A DNA stretch of 64,000 nt from Chitinophagaceae bacterium. GTDB taxonomy: Bacteria; Bacteroidota; Bacteroidia; Chitinophagales; UBA10324. The stretch lies in assembly GCA_016717285.1 (NCBI GenBank), contig JADKFU010000005.1, positions 418,501 through 482,500 on the forward strand. Direction: 5' to 3'. Of the stretch, positions 7,847 through 16,333 are shown one piece after another. How positions within the stretch are numbered: position 1 is the first letter of the stretch; every line of letters starts with the position of its first letter. The notes beneath the pieces were generated by a model that saw only the letters and a list, made by a program, of their open reading frames with translations, was not told the DNA's origin and did not search any database. The translations under genes were made by a program, and so were the position numbers.

Positions 7847-9391
7847 TCAAATATCAAACTTAATCCCCTGCGCCAACGGCAGCGTTTTACCATAGTTAAT
7901 GGTATTGGTCTGCCGGCGCATATATGCTTTCCAACTATCGCTGCCTGATTCACGTCCGCCACCGGTTTCTTTTTCGCCACCGAAGGCACCACCGATTTCC
8001 GCGCCGCTGGTGCCGATGTTTACGTTGGCAATACCACAATCGCTTCCGGTATTTGAAAGAAAGTGTTCCATCTCCATCATATTTTCCGTAAAGATGGCGG
8101 AGGATAATCCCTGCGGTACATCATTGTGCAGGTGAATGGCTTCCTCCATCGTTTTGTATTTCATGAGATAAAGCAAAGGTGCAAAGGTCTCCTGCTTCAC
8201 GATAGCAAGATTTTCTTTTACCTCGGCCATGCAGGGTTCTACATAGCAACCGGAGGTATATCCTTTTCCCTGTTTTACATTTCCACCAATCAGCACCTTG
8301 CCACCCTGAGTTTTTACTTTATCAATGGCGGAAAGGAAATCATTCACCGCACCTTTATCAATCAACGGACCTACATGATTATCGGTATCCAATGGATTGC
8401 CAATGCTCAACTGACTGTAAATTTTCGTCAGTTTCTTTTTCACTTCTTCATATACTTTTTCATGAATGATCAATCGACGTGTGGTGGTGCAACGCTGTCC
8501 AGCTGTGCCCACCGCGCCAAATGTTACTGCCCGAATGGCGAGATCAAGATTTGCATTTTCAGAAATAATGATGGCATTGTTTCCACCCAATTCAAGAATG
8601 GAACGACCTAAACGTTCTCCCACTTTTTGTGCTACCCTAATTCCTACACGTGTTGAACCGGTTGCGGATATCATCGGGATGCGTTTGTCCTCCAGCATCA
8701 CATCACCCACTTCGCCGGAACTTCCTGCCACAAGACATAAAACACCTTCAGGCACATTATTCTTTTTCAGCACTGAAGCAATAATCTGCTGCGTAGCAAC
8801 GGCACACAACATAACTTTGGAAGAAGGTTTCCAAACCACTACATCGCCACAGGCCAATGCAATCATCGCATTCCACGACCAGACGGCTACCGGAAAATTA
8901 AAAGCGGAGATTACGCCGATGATACCCAATGGATGCCATTGTTCATACATACGGTGATTAGGTCTTTCACTGTGCATCGTAAGGCCGTATAATTGACGTG
9001 AAAGTCCGACCGCGAAATCGCAGATGTCTATCATCTCCTGCACTTCGCCCATTCCTTCCTGCAGACTCTTACCCATTTCGTAAGACACCAATGCGCCAAG
9101 CGCTTCCTTGTTTTTACGAAGTTCATCACCGATCTGGCGCACTACTTCGCCGCGTTTGGGAGCAGGAATATTTTTCCATTCGCGAAAAGCTTTTTCTGCG
9201 GTGGAAACCACTACTTCGTAATCAGTGCGTGAAGCCAACCGGATCTTTCCGATCAGTTTTCCGTCTACCGGAGAATAGGATTCTAATGTTTCACCTGAGG
9301 TTTTTAACCAAGCTGCTCCGGTTGAAGCGCCGGAGGAAATGGATTTTAATTTTAGTTTTTTGAGGAAGCTGGTGGAGACTTTTGTGGCCAT
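7847..9391 (-). CDS. ALDH7-type aldehyde dehydrogenase (aminoadipate semialdehyde type)
   Basis: 514 residues, full length for an NAD-dependent aldehyde dehydrogenase. The catalytic Cys is C301 in AGQRCTTTRR and the general base is E267 in ILELGG. The AFNFPVAVWSWN stretch (163-174) and the TAGQRCTTTRR context are typical of the ALDH7 branch, whose members oxidise alpha-aminoadipic semialdehyde / piperideine-6-carboxylate in lysine breakdown. The neighbours give no pathway context: an ABC-F gene on one side and a small membrane protein and an M1 peptidase on the other. The substrate is therefore inferred from family only. It is probably a monocistronic unit. Confidence 0.85.
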   Translation of the reverse strand: MATKVSTSFLKKLKLKSISSGASTGAAWLKTSGETLESYSPVDGKLIGKIRLASRTDYEVVVSTAEKAFREWKNIPAPKRGEVVRQIGDELRKNKEALGALVSYEMGKSLQEGMGEVQEMIDICDFAVGLSRQLYGLTMHSERPNHRMYEQWHPLGIIGVISAFNFPVAVWSWNAMIALACGDVVVWKPSSKVMLCAVATQQIIASVLKKNNVPEGVLCLVAGSSGEVGDVMLEDKRIPMISATGSTRVGIRVAQKVGERLGRSILELGGNNAIIISENANLDLAIRAVTFGAVGTAGQRCTTTRRLIIHEKVYEEVKKKLTKIYSQLSIGNPLDTDNHVGPLIDKGAVNDFLSAIDKVKTQGGKVLIGGNVKQGKGYTSGCYVEPCMAEVKENLAIVKQETFAPLLYLMKYKTMEEAIHLHNDVPQGLSSAIFTENMMEMEHFLSNTGSDCGIANVNIGTSGAEIGGAFGGEKETGGGRESGSDSWKAYMRRQTNTINYGKTLPLAQGIKFDI

Positions 9392-9590
9392 GATTTAAGA
9401 TTATTATCGATTCGATTTTTTTGACGAGCGCAAAAATAGGACATCTTGGGTGGTTCTGAATGAAACGGAGAACTAAAAAATAAAACATTTCTATTACGCG
9501 TAAGTTCAATTGCAATTATGAGCAGCTGAAGTGCAATTAAATTTCGAAAGCCGCAACCGGGAGATAACTTTGCTGAAAATTTCAGAAAGC

Positions 9591-9782
9591 ATGAAACCCT
9601 TTCACGAATCGCTGCTTGCAAGAATTGCAGGGTATATAATTATCGCTTACCTCGCTTTTATTGTGATCGTGAAGATGGGTGGTTATGATGGCGGCAGAGT
9701 GCCCTGGTCAAATATCTATTTCACCACCTTTTTTGCATTGGTGTACTTGTTTTTTGTTTTCCTGCCCTGGAGGAAAAAGTAA
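9591..9782 (+). CDS. Small hypothetical two-helix membrane protein
   Basis: 63 residues from the ATG at 9591; the frame is open from 9531, but the extra N-terminal residues do not look like protein. Two hydrophobic segments (about 11-28 and 42-58) are joined by a Gly-rich loop, with a basic end WRKK. It is oriented opposite to both neighbours. No family recognised. The clean membrane topology makes it a plausible real gene, but nothing else supports it. Confidence 0.45.
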   Translation: MKPFHESLLARIAGYIIIAYLAFIVIVKMGGYDGGRVPWSNIYFTTFFALVYLFFVFLPWRKK

Positions 9783-9819
9783 ATGGGCTGTTTTTTATGA
9801 AACCAGCACGATTACCCTG

Positions 9820-12800
9820 TTACAAAGTTATATTCCGGATTATTTTGAAAGGATGAAGCTGATTGATATTGACGGTAAACGAAATCCGCTTATACCACTT
9901 ATCATAAAATTCAGTGCTGTTTAAATTCAACTTCATGTCGTTCGAAAAAAGCAATGGAAAATATACTTCCACTATGTTTGGAACAAGTGTGAATCCGATT
10001 CCTGCATCAAATTGAAATGATTGATAGTTGTTATTATCCGGCGCAATGCCTGCATCACCAAATGCAAAAAGCGGTGTGAAAAACGGCAAAGGAATTTTCG
10101 CATTCAGCGATAGCAACCACGTATCTGATTTCCCAAGTTCAGGTTGTACGCCATCCGTTCGCAATTTAAATCCACCTTGTTCTATGGCAACTTGCTGCGA
10201 TAAAAATCCGGTGGACTCCGTTCTTCCAAAATAAACTTCATCAAAAAGATAATCCTTCACGCCGGTGGTAGCACCTAAATGAAAATCCGCAACTGTTCCT
10301 TCTTCCGGCGAAACAAGCATAACGCCTGTGAATAATCGAAGATTGATGCCTGTTTTTTTCCTGGGATAAGTGAAAGTGTAGTTTCCTTCAAAAAAAGTCT
10401 TCAGGTAAAAATCTTCACCTTCATTGGTTCCTTCTTCCAGCGAAATGGAAAGTGCAAATGGATTCAAGACTCTTTTGTTTTGAAGAGCATAGGTGAGCTG
10501 ATTGAAAAACTGGTGACCATACCTGGCGTGACTGTAAAAACTTTCCGGGGCCTCCTGCAACACATAAATATTTCTATATGTGATCGATTGATTTACCGGG
10601 CTGCGTGCTTCACTTTTTCTAAGACCTAATTGCACTTCCTGCGTGAATTTCATAAAACGATACACGTTGTCTCCTTCATCACCATAAAAGGAATCGTTGA
10701 TGTAGTCAAAGGATTTTGCGGATGAATTAATATCAATCCTGCGAATGAAAGATGTTTTTGGAAAAAGCTGCAGGTTGATTTCTCCTGATCCAATAATACG
10801 GTTGCTGCCAAAAGCGTAGGAAGGCATCACTACAAAACTCAGTGGTTTTCCCGGCAGAAATGAATTGTACAAAGCAAGACCCAACCACGTTTTGTCATAA
10901 TTATTCCATCCGATGGTTGGCGTAAAAAAAAGTTGGGTGCGTTGCGGATTGTCTAAACTGCCAAGCCATTGCAGCCTGAACTTCTCCACATTTGGCAACA
11001 ATCCGGATGTTCGAATGGTATTGTTTTTCCTGTTGACTTCCGGTTGATCGGATTTTTTATCAATGCGGAATGCATCATAATCACCTTCCGGAAAAAGAAC
11101 GTCCATCTTTCCGTTAAAACCACCATACCACATTTCAACTGCCGGAAGTTTATTTTTTATGGCTGTTATTGAAAACGGTCCTTTTATTTCCGCTTTGTTC
11201 CTAATGGTAAGTTTCCGGAAAGTTCTTGTTCCGATGTTAGTGGTGTCGCCTACTTTCACCAGTTTATAATCAAGATACTCATTCGTTTGAATGGATTGAT
11301 TAAAAAACCAATCGAACTCTTTATGTGTGTTTGTTTCGAAGAAATTTTTAAGGTCTTCCGGATACGGATGCCTGAATGCCCATTCATTATAAAACTGATG
11401 CATCAACTCATCATAAATTGGAGTCGTTAAATAAGCTTCGAGATATTTAAAAACAATCGCAGTTTTTGCATACACAATGCCTCCATAATTAAGGGAAGTG
11501 AATGCTGTAGCATTGATATCCATCGGTTGATCTACATGGCGATAGGCCTGAAAAGCATAGATGAGGTAATTCTGATAACTACGTTGATAAGAAGTTAGAT
11601 CGAATGGCTTTGCCAGCACATTGGGCACGAGGCCTTCATCAGGATATCTGGTTTCAACATACCGGTTTTCGTAATAGGAGTTAATGCCTTCATCCATCCA
11701 CGGATGTTCACGTTCATTAAATGCAAGAATTCCGTAGAACCAATTGTGACCTACTTCATGTGCAATTACTGTCTCCAACGATTTATTATTTCCGAAACCA
11801 CCACTCACTACCGTAATCATCGGATATTCCATGCCATCACCTGCCTGCAATGCGCCTTCTACAGCAGTGGCCTGTGGATATGGATAATCACCCACCCATT
11901 TTGAGTAATAGATAACTGCTGAATCCACAAAGTGAATGGCATGTTTCCATTGGGCCGCATGTTTATCGAGAAACATAGTCCATGTAGTGATGGTGGAATT
12001 TTTTCCCGGTAGGTCAACATGACTTTTCATTACATGATATCGCTTATCAGCAAACCATGCGAAATCGTGCACATGGTCGGCAACATATTGAAGTGTTTTT
12101 GTTTCGTGATCAGATGGAGGAAAGCTATTATCATCTTTGTTTTTTTCAAAAGGGGAAGGCGGCGGTTCATTGCCACTTTGTTTCCGGTTTTCAAATTTCC
12201 TTTGGTTGGCCTGCGCAAGTGAATCAAGCCACTTGTTTTCAGTTTCATTCAGAAGTGTTCCGGTGGCGCCGACTACATAATTTTTCGGCAGTGTAACCGA
12301 TACATGAAAGGAACCGAACTCTGAATAAAATTCTCCCTGATCAAGATAAGGCATTGGGTGCCACCCGAAACGATCATACACTGCAGGCTTTGGATACCAT
12401 TGTGTTATCTGGTAAGACTGGCCTACATGACCGAAGCGTGAAAAAGTTCTGGGAATTTTTACGTGAAAAGGAGTGGTGATGGTGATGGAACCTTCCGGCA
12501 ATAAAGGTTCGGTCAATAAAAGTTTTGCAATATCGATGTTTGTGGAATCATAAATTGTTGCTGCAGTGTGATCATTAATTCTGAAATCAAGTTGATCAAT
12601 ATAACCACGATCCTCTGGTGCTGCATAATGAAATTCTGTGCTTCCATTTTCCAATTCCTGCTTTGCGAAAGCTGTGCTGTTATTTTTATAAGCGTTAGGC
12701 CATAGATGAAACCAAATATATCGCAGCGTATCCGGTGAATGATTGATGTATTCGATGGAAATAGTGCCGGTTAAAAAATGAGTGCTGTCATTCAGTGTAA

Positions 12801-12918
12801 CCTGAATGTTATAATTTACTTCCTGTTGCCAGTATGCTTTAGTTTTTTGAGCATACAGCGCAGAGGAAATGAATGAAAAGAAAATGACAACCGGTAATCG
12901 AAGCTTAAATCTGTTCAT
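9820..12918 (-). CDS. Secreted M1 family metallopeptidase
   Basis: 1032 residues from the ATG at 12918, chosen because a signal peptide follows at once (basic MNRFKLR, hydrophobic core, cut after LYAQ). An upstream ATG at 12960 would bury that signal. Zinc site: H387-E-V-G-H391 with the third ligand E410 in WMDEG, the spacing of gluzincin aminopeptidases. The usual GAMEN-like substrate motif appears as GDGMEYP. The C-terminal half (about 620-1032) is beta-rich, with alternating aromatic residues. Proteins of this layout are common in Bacteroidota and are presumed to be envelope aminopeptidases. Divergent from the TPR gene, with a 200-base shared upstream region. Confidence 0.85.
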   Translation of the reverse strand: MNRFKLRLPVVIFFSFISSALYAQKTKAYWQQEVNYNIQVTLNDSTHFLTGTISIEYINHSPDTLRYIWFHLWPNAYKNNSTAFAKQELENGSTEFHYAAPEDRGYIDQLDFRINDHTAATIYDSTNIDIAKLLLTEPLLPEGSITITTPFHVKIPRTFSRFGHVGQSYQITQWYPKPAVYDRFGWHPMPYLDQGEFYSEFGSFHVSVTLPKNYVVGATGTLLNETENKWLDSLAQANQRKFENRKQSGNEPPPSPFEKNKDDNSFPPSDHETKTLQYVADHVHDFAWFADKRYHVMKSHVDLPGKNSTITTWTMFLDKHAAQWKHAIHFVDSAVIYYSKWVGDYPYPQATAVEGALQAGDGMEYPMITVVSGGFGNNKSLETVIAHEVGHNWFYGILAFNEREHPWMDEGINSYYENRYVETRYPDEGLVPNVLAKPFDLTSYQRSYQNYLIYAFQAYRHVDQPMDINATAFTSLNYGGIVYAKTAIVFKYLEAYLTTPIYDELMHQFYNEWAFRHPYPEDLKNFFETNTHKEFDWFFNQSIQTNEYLDYKLVKVGDTTNIGTRTFRKLTIRNKAEIKGPFSITAIKNKLPAVEMWYGGFNGKMDVLFPEGDYDAFRIDKKSDQPEVNRKNNTIRTSGLLPNVEKFRLQWLGSLDNPQRTQLFFTPTIGWNNYDKTWLGLALYNSFLPGKPLSFVVMPSYAFGSNRIIGSGEINLQLFPKTSFIRRIDINSSAKSFDYINDSFYGDEGDNVYRFMKFTQEVQLGLRKSEARSPVNQSITYRNIYVLQEAPESFYSHARYGHQFFNQLTYALQNKRVLNPFALSISLEEGTNEGEDFYLKTFFEGNYTFTYPRKKTGINLRLFTGVMLVSPEEGTVADFHLGATTGVKDYLFDEVYFGRTESTGFLSQQVAIEQGGFKLRTDGVQPELGKSDTWLLSLNAKIPLPFFTPLFAFGDAGIAPDNNNYQSFQFDAGIGFTLVPNIVEVYFPLLFSNDMKLNLNSTEFYDKWYKRISFTVNINQLHPFKIIRNITL

Positions 12919-13122
12919 GGATTTTGAAACAATGTAATTCAAGTGACAACACTCAAACATCGGTTATTCAAATCAATATGAAAGCAATTCTTACTAAAAA
13001 CTTTTCGATGAAGGTGGGTAATGAAAATTGTTTCAAATTTGCCGCTGTGGAAAAGATGACGCTGATCGTATACAGATTTTTGTAAATTAGCCTCATTGTA
13101 ATTTCGTGCAGTTAAATTCGCG

Positions 13123-14541
13123 ATGATGGAAGAAAGAGATTATGAAGAATCATTGCCCGTTGACATCCGTTCATCGGTGGACAGGTTTGAAGAAATGGTG
13201 CGCAACCAGGACGCCTGTTTTTTTGATGTAAATACGTTTGAGCACATTGTAAACTTTTATGAACAAAAGGAGCAATGGAAGAAAGCCATCCATGTAATGG
13301 ATGTCGCGATTGAACAACATCCATATTCACCCTGGTTCCTTACAAAGAAGGCGAGTCTTCTTATTTATTTCAAAAAATTCAAACAGGCGCTTGAGCTGAT
13401 TGACCAGGCGGAGGCCATGGATCCTTCCGACATTGGCTTGTACATTCTCCGTTCAGATATTTATCTTGAACGCAACCAGCATCAACGGGCTGTTAATATT
13501 CTGGAAGCTGCTATCCGGATCTGTGATGAATCTGACCGTGAAGAGTTGTACCTGGAGCTTGCTGATGTGTATGAAGACTGGGATCGTTATGATCTTGTAT
13601 TTGATTCTTTGAAGAAAGTGCTGGAGCTCAATCAGGAAAATGAAGAAGCGTTGAGCAGGATGTGGTATTGTGTAGAGCTGGCGAAGAAACACCATGAGAG
13701 TATTGAGTTGCACAATAAGATACTTGACAACAATCCATATTCCTACCTTGCCTGGCACAATCTCGGCCATGCTTATTTTGACATGAACCTGTACGAAAAG
13801 GCCATTGAAGCATATGAATTTGTTACGGTCATCAATGAATCGTGCGATCTTGCTTATCGCGATTGCGGTGAAGCGTATTTTAAGCTGAAGCAATATCATA
13901 AAGCCATTGATCAGTTTCAAAAGGCCATCGAATTTTCAAAACCTTATGAAGAGTTGTATTATTCGATTGGTATTTGTTACGAGAAGCTGAAAGATTATAA
14001 CAAGGCGCGCAGTTACTACAGAAAATCTATTTCTGTAGATCCAAAATATTGCGATGCATTTTTTCGAATAGGGGAAACATTCCGCAAAGAAAAAGCCTGG
14101 ACGAATGCAGTTCACTTTTATAAAAAGGCGTTGCGCCTGATGCCTGATAATGTAAATTACCTGATGGGTATGGCACAGGGATTTTATAACCTCGGAGAAA
14201 TTGATCCGTTCATTTTCGCATGCCAGTCTGTAATGGCGCTTAACCAACGTTATAAAAACAAGAGTGATTACGAAAAGCTGGTAGGTTACCTGATAGATCT
14301 TGAATGTTATGAAGATGCCATCCAGTTAATGGATTTTGCTGCGCTTGAAAAAGGACCCGTGGCATCTTATTCATTTATGCGTTCTGTTTGTCTTTTCAGG
14401 GTGGGTGAACGCCGTGAAGCACTGGCGTGGTTAGAAGAAGGACTGAACTCACATTATTCAAAACATAAATTGTTGTATAAATTCGCACCCGAGTTAAGGA
14501 AGGACGCTGTTGTCTCTTCCATCGTAGAACAGTTCAAATAA
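13123..14541 (+). CDS. Tetratricopeptide repeat protein
   Basis: 472 residues, almost entirely helical TPR units, about ten of them. Good consensus copies are A-W-H-N-L-G-H-A-Y-F-D near residue 210, A-Y-R-D-C-G-E-A-Y-F-K near 245 and L-Y-Y-S-I-G-I-C-Y-E near 282. No signal peptide or membrane segment, so it is probably cytoplasmic and mediates protein-protein contacts. The stop is six bases before the start of the phosphosulfolactate synthase gene, so the two are very likely co-transcribed. A functional link between them is not known to me. Confidence 0.85.
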   Translation: MMEERDYEESLPVDIRSSVDRFEEMVRNQDACFFDVNTFEHIVNFYEQKEQWKKAIHVMDVAIEQHPYSPWFLTKKASLLIYFKKFKQALELIDQAEAMDPSDIGLYILRSDIYLERNQHQRAVNILEAAIRICDESDREELYLELADVYEDWDRYDLVFDSLKKVLELNQENEEALSRMWYCVELAKKHHESIELHNKILDNNPYSYLAWHNLGHAYFDMNLYEKAIEAYEFVTVINESCDLAYRDCGEAYFKLKQYHKAIDQFQKAIEFSKPYEELYYSIGICYEKLKDYNKARSYYRKSISVDPKYCDAFFRIGETFRKEKAWTNAVHFYKKALRLMPDNVNYLMGMAQGFYNLGEIDPFIFACQSVMALNQRYKNKSDYEKLVGYLIDLECYEDAIQLMDFAALEKGPVASYSFMRSVCLFRVGERREALAWLEEGLNSHYSKHKLLYKFAPELRKDAVVSSIVEQFK

Positions 14542-14547
14542 TCATTA

Positions 14548-15312
14548 ATGCAATTCTTACTTAACAGGTTGCCTGCCCGCTCACAGAAGCCGCGCAACAA
14601 TGGGCTTACCATGGTAATGGATAAAGGGCTAAGTGCACGCGAAGTCGAAAATTTTCTTTCGATCGCGGAACCATATGTTGACATTGTGAAGCTTGGTTTC
14701 GGTACTTCCGCCGTTACGCCGAATCTGGAAGAGAAACTTGCTGTTTATAAAGCGGCAAAAATTCCGGTGTATTTCGGAGGCACATTAATGGAATGGTTTT
14801 ATGCCCATGATGCATTTGATGAATATCAGAGAATCCTGGATAAATATGGAATTGAATATGCTGAAGTCTCCGACGGTTCATTGGATATTCCGCACGATAT
14901 TAAATGTAATCTTATCCGAACGCTTGCCAAAGACAGGATTGTACTTTCTGAAGTAGGATCAAAAGATGCGGAGAAAATTATTCCGCCGTATAAATGGATT
15001 CAGTTGATGAAAGAAGAGATTGAAGCCGGTGCCTGGAAGGTGATTGCAGAAGCGCGGGAAGGCGGCAATGTCGGCATCTATCGCGGAACCGGCGAAGTGC
15101 GCGAAGGACTGGTAGATGAAATTCTCACACAAATTCCGGCAGAAAGAATTCTGTGGGAAGCACCTAACAAAGCGCAGCAGGTATTCTTTATCAAGCTCGT
15201 AGGTACAGATGCTAATCTTGGAAATATTCCTGCCAATGAAGTGATTCCGTTAGAGACGCTTCGTGTTGGGCTGAGAGGAGATACGATGGTTTATTTTCTC
15301 AACAAGAAATGA
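14548..15312 (+). CDS. comA: Phosphosulfolactate synthase (ComA family)
   Basis: 254 residues, full length for ComA, a TIM-barrel enzyme that adds sulfite to phosphoenolpyruvate to make (R)-phosphosulfolactate. Family stretches visible are GLTMVMDKG near the start, VDIVKLGFGTS, YFGGTLMEWF, EVSDGSLDIP, LSEVGSKD and EAREGGNVGIY. In methanogens this starts coenzyme M synthesis, and in Bacillus it leads to sulfolactate. In Bacteroidota the likely end product is cysteate or another sulfonate for sulfonolipids (capnines), which is inference. No later-step gene is in the window. Six bases behind the TPR gene; followed 110 bases later by aroE behind a heptamer array. Confidence 0.85.
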   Translation: MQFLLNRLPARSQKPRNNGLTMVMDKGLSAREVENFLSIAEPYVDIVKLGFGTSAVTPNLEEKLAVYKAAKIPVYFGGTLMEWFYAHDAFDEYQRILDKYGIEYAEVSDGSLDIPHDIKCNLIRTLAKDRIVLSEVGSKDAEKIIPPYKWIQLMKEEIEAGAWKVIAEAREGGNVGIYRGTGEVREGLVDEILTQIPAERILWEAPNKAQQVFFIKLVGTDANLGNIPANEVIPLETLRVGLRGDTMVYFLNKK

Positions 15313-15334
15313 TTTTTATGATGTTCCGCTGTTT

Positions 15335-15421
15335 TGATGTTCCGATGTGCCAATGAAGCAACTAACGACTCAGGACTAACGACTTGTTTCTCACTACTCA
15401 CTACTCACTACTCACTACTTA
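15335..15421 (+). repeat. Heptamer tandem array ending at the aroE start codon
   Basis: ACTAACGACTCAGGACTAACGACT is followed by four copies of the heptamer CACTACT (15392-15419), ending two bases before the GTG start of aroE. On the minus strand the units read GTAGTGA and GTCGTTA. A related, inverted sequence lies at 18178-18240. The array takes the place of a normal 5' untranslated region. Confidence 0.75.
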
Positions 15422-16153
15422 GTGAAACACTTCGGCCTCATCGGTTACCCACTCACGCATTCCTTTTCAAAGAAATATTTCGGAGATAAGTTTCAGCGGG
15501 AAAATATTGCAGACTGTGTGTACGAAAATTTTCCACTGGTTTCCGTTGAGGAGTTTCCTGTTTTAATTCAATCTCAAAAAGACATTATCGGTTTGAATGT
15601 TACGATTCCGTATAAAGAATCGGTGATGAGTTTTTTGGAGGAGATAGACGAAACGGCACGTGAGATTGGCGCGGTGAATACGATCCGCATCTCCGATGGA
15701 AAATTAAAAGGTTTCAATACAGACGCATATGGTTTCATGCAATCGATCATGAAGTTGCTCGAACCACATCACAACAACGCATTGATTTTAGGAACAGGCG
15801 GCAGTTCAAAAGCAGTAGCCTGGAGCTTAAAAAAAATGGGAATCGATTTTCAGTTTGTATCGCGCCATCCTTCGGGCATCGATGAAATAAGTTATGAAGT
15901 GGCGAATGCTGATATCCGGCACTGTAAAATTATCATCAATACAACACCGGTTGGTATGTATCCTTTGGTAACAGCGGCACCGGATATTTCCTATGAAAAT
16001 ATTACACCATCACATTTATTATTCGACCTGATTTATAATCCGGAAGAAACCCTTTTTCTCAAAAAAGGGAAAGCCCGGCAAGCCAAAACTAAAAACGGTT
16101 TGGAAATGCTGCAACTCCAGGCGGAGAGAAGCTGGCAGATCTGGAATACATAA
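15422..16153 (+). CDS. aroE: Shikimate dehydrogenase
   Basis: 243 residues starting at a GTG; the first residues MKHFGLIGYPLTHSFSK match the family start, so the rare start is trusted. Reduces 3-dehydroshikimate to shikimate with NADPH. Catalytic pair: K65 in NVTIPYK and D101 in GFNTDAYGF. The nucleotide-binding loop is GTGGSSKA (about 124-131), and NTTPVGMYP follows. Length is slightly below the 270 of E. coli AroE but normal for Bacteroidota. The heptamer array touches the start codon, which leaves no recognisable ribosome binding site. Confidence 0.9.
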   Translation: MKHFGLIGYPLTHSFSKKYFGDKFQRENIADCVYENFPLVSVEEFPVLIQSQKDIIGLNVTIPYKESVMSFLEEIDETAREIGAVNTIRISDGKLKGFNTDAYGFMQSIMKLLEPHHNNALILGTGGSSKAVAWSLKKMGIDFQFVSRHPSGIDEISYEVANADIRHCKIIINTTPVGMYPLVTAAPDISYENITPSHLLFDLIYNPEETLFLKKGKARQAKTKNGLEMLQLQAERSWQIWNT

Positions 16154-16251
16154 AGTGCAGGTTTTGACGTTATGTGTTTTTTCATTTAACGGTCAGCAGG
16201 TTTCTCAATCTTTCCTACTTAAATAATCGTGGTTGTCTGATAGATTAGTGA

Positions 16252-16301
16252 AGCGCACACTGTGTGTAAATGAAAATTCCTGCTAAGAAAAAAGTGTGCG
16301 T
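16252..16301 (+). promoter_or_regulatory. Inverted repeat upstream of rmuC
   Basis: CGCACACT (16254-16261) and AGTGTGCG (16293-16300) form a perfect 8-bp inverted repeat with a 31-base spacer, ending 33 bases before the rmuC ATG. The left arm is itself part of a palindrome, CACACTGTGTG. It could be an operator or a leader hairpin. Confidence 0.3.
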
Positions 16302-16333
16302 GAATATCAAAACCAGAAGTAAATAAATCCACC

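Noticed and set aside
8126..8957. Two long plus-strand open frames inside the aldehyde dehydrogenase gene
   Set aside because: Antisense to a complete, well-conserved enzyme and without recognisable protein features.
13453..13920. 155-codon minus-strand frame within the TPR gene
   Set aside because: Antisense shadow; TPR codons on the plus strand explain the region fully.
15392..15420. CRISPR or leader-repeat array
   Set aside because: Units of only seven bases with no spacers.
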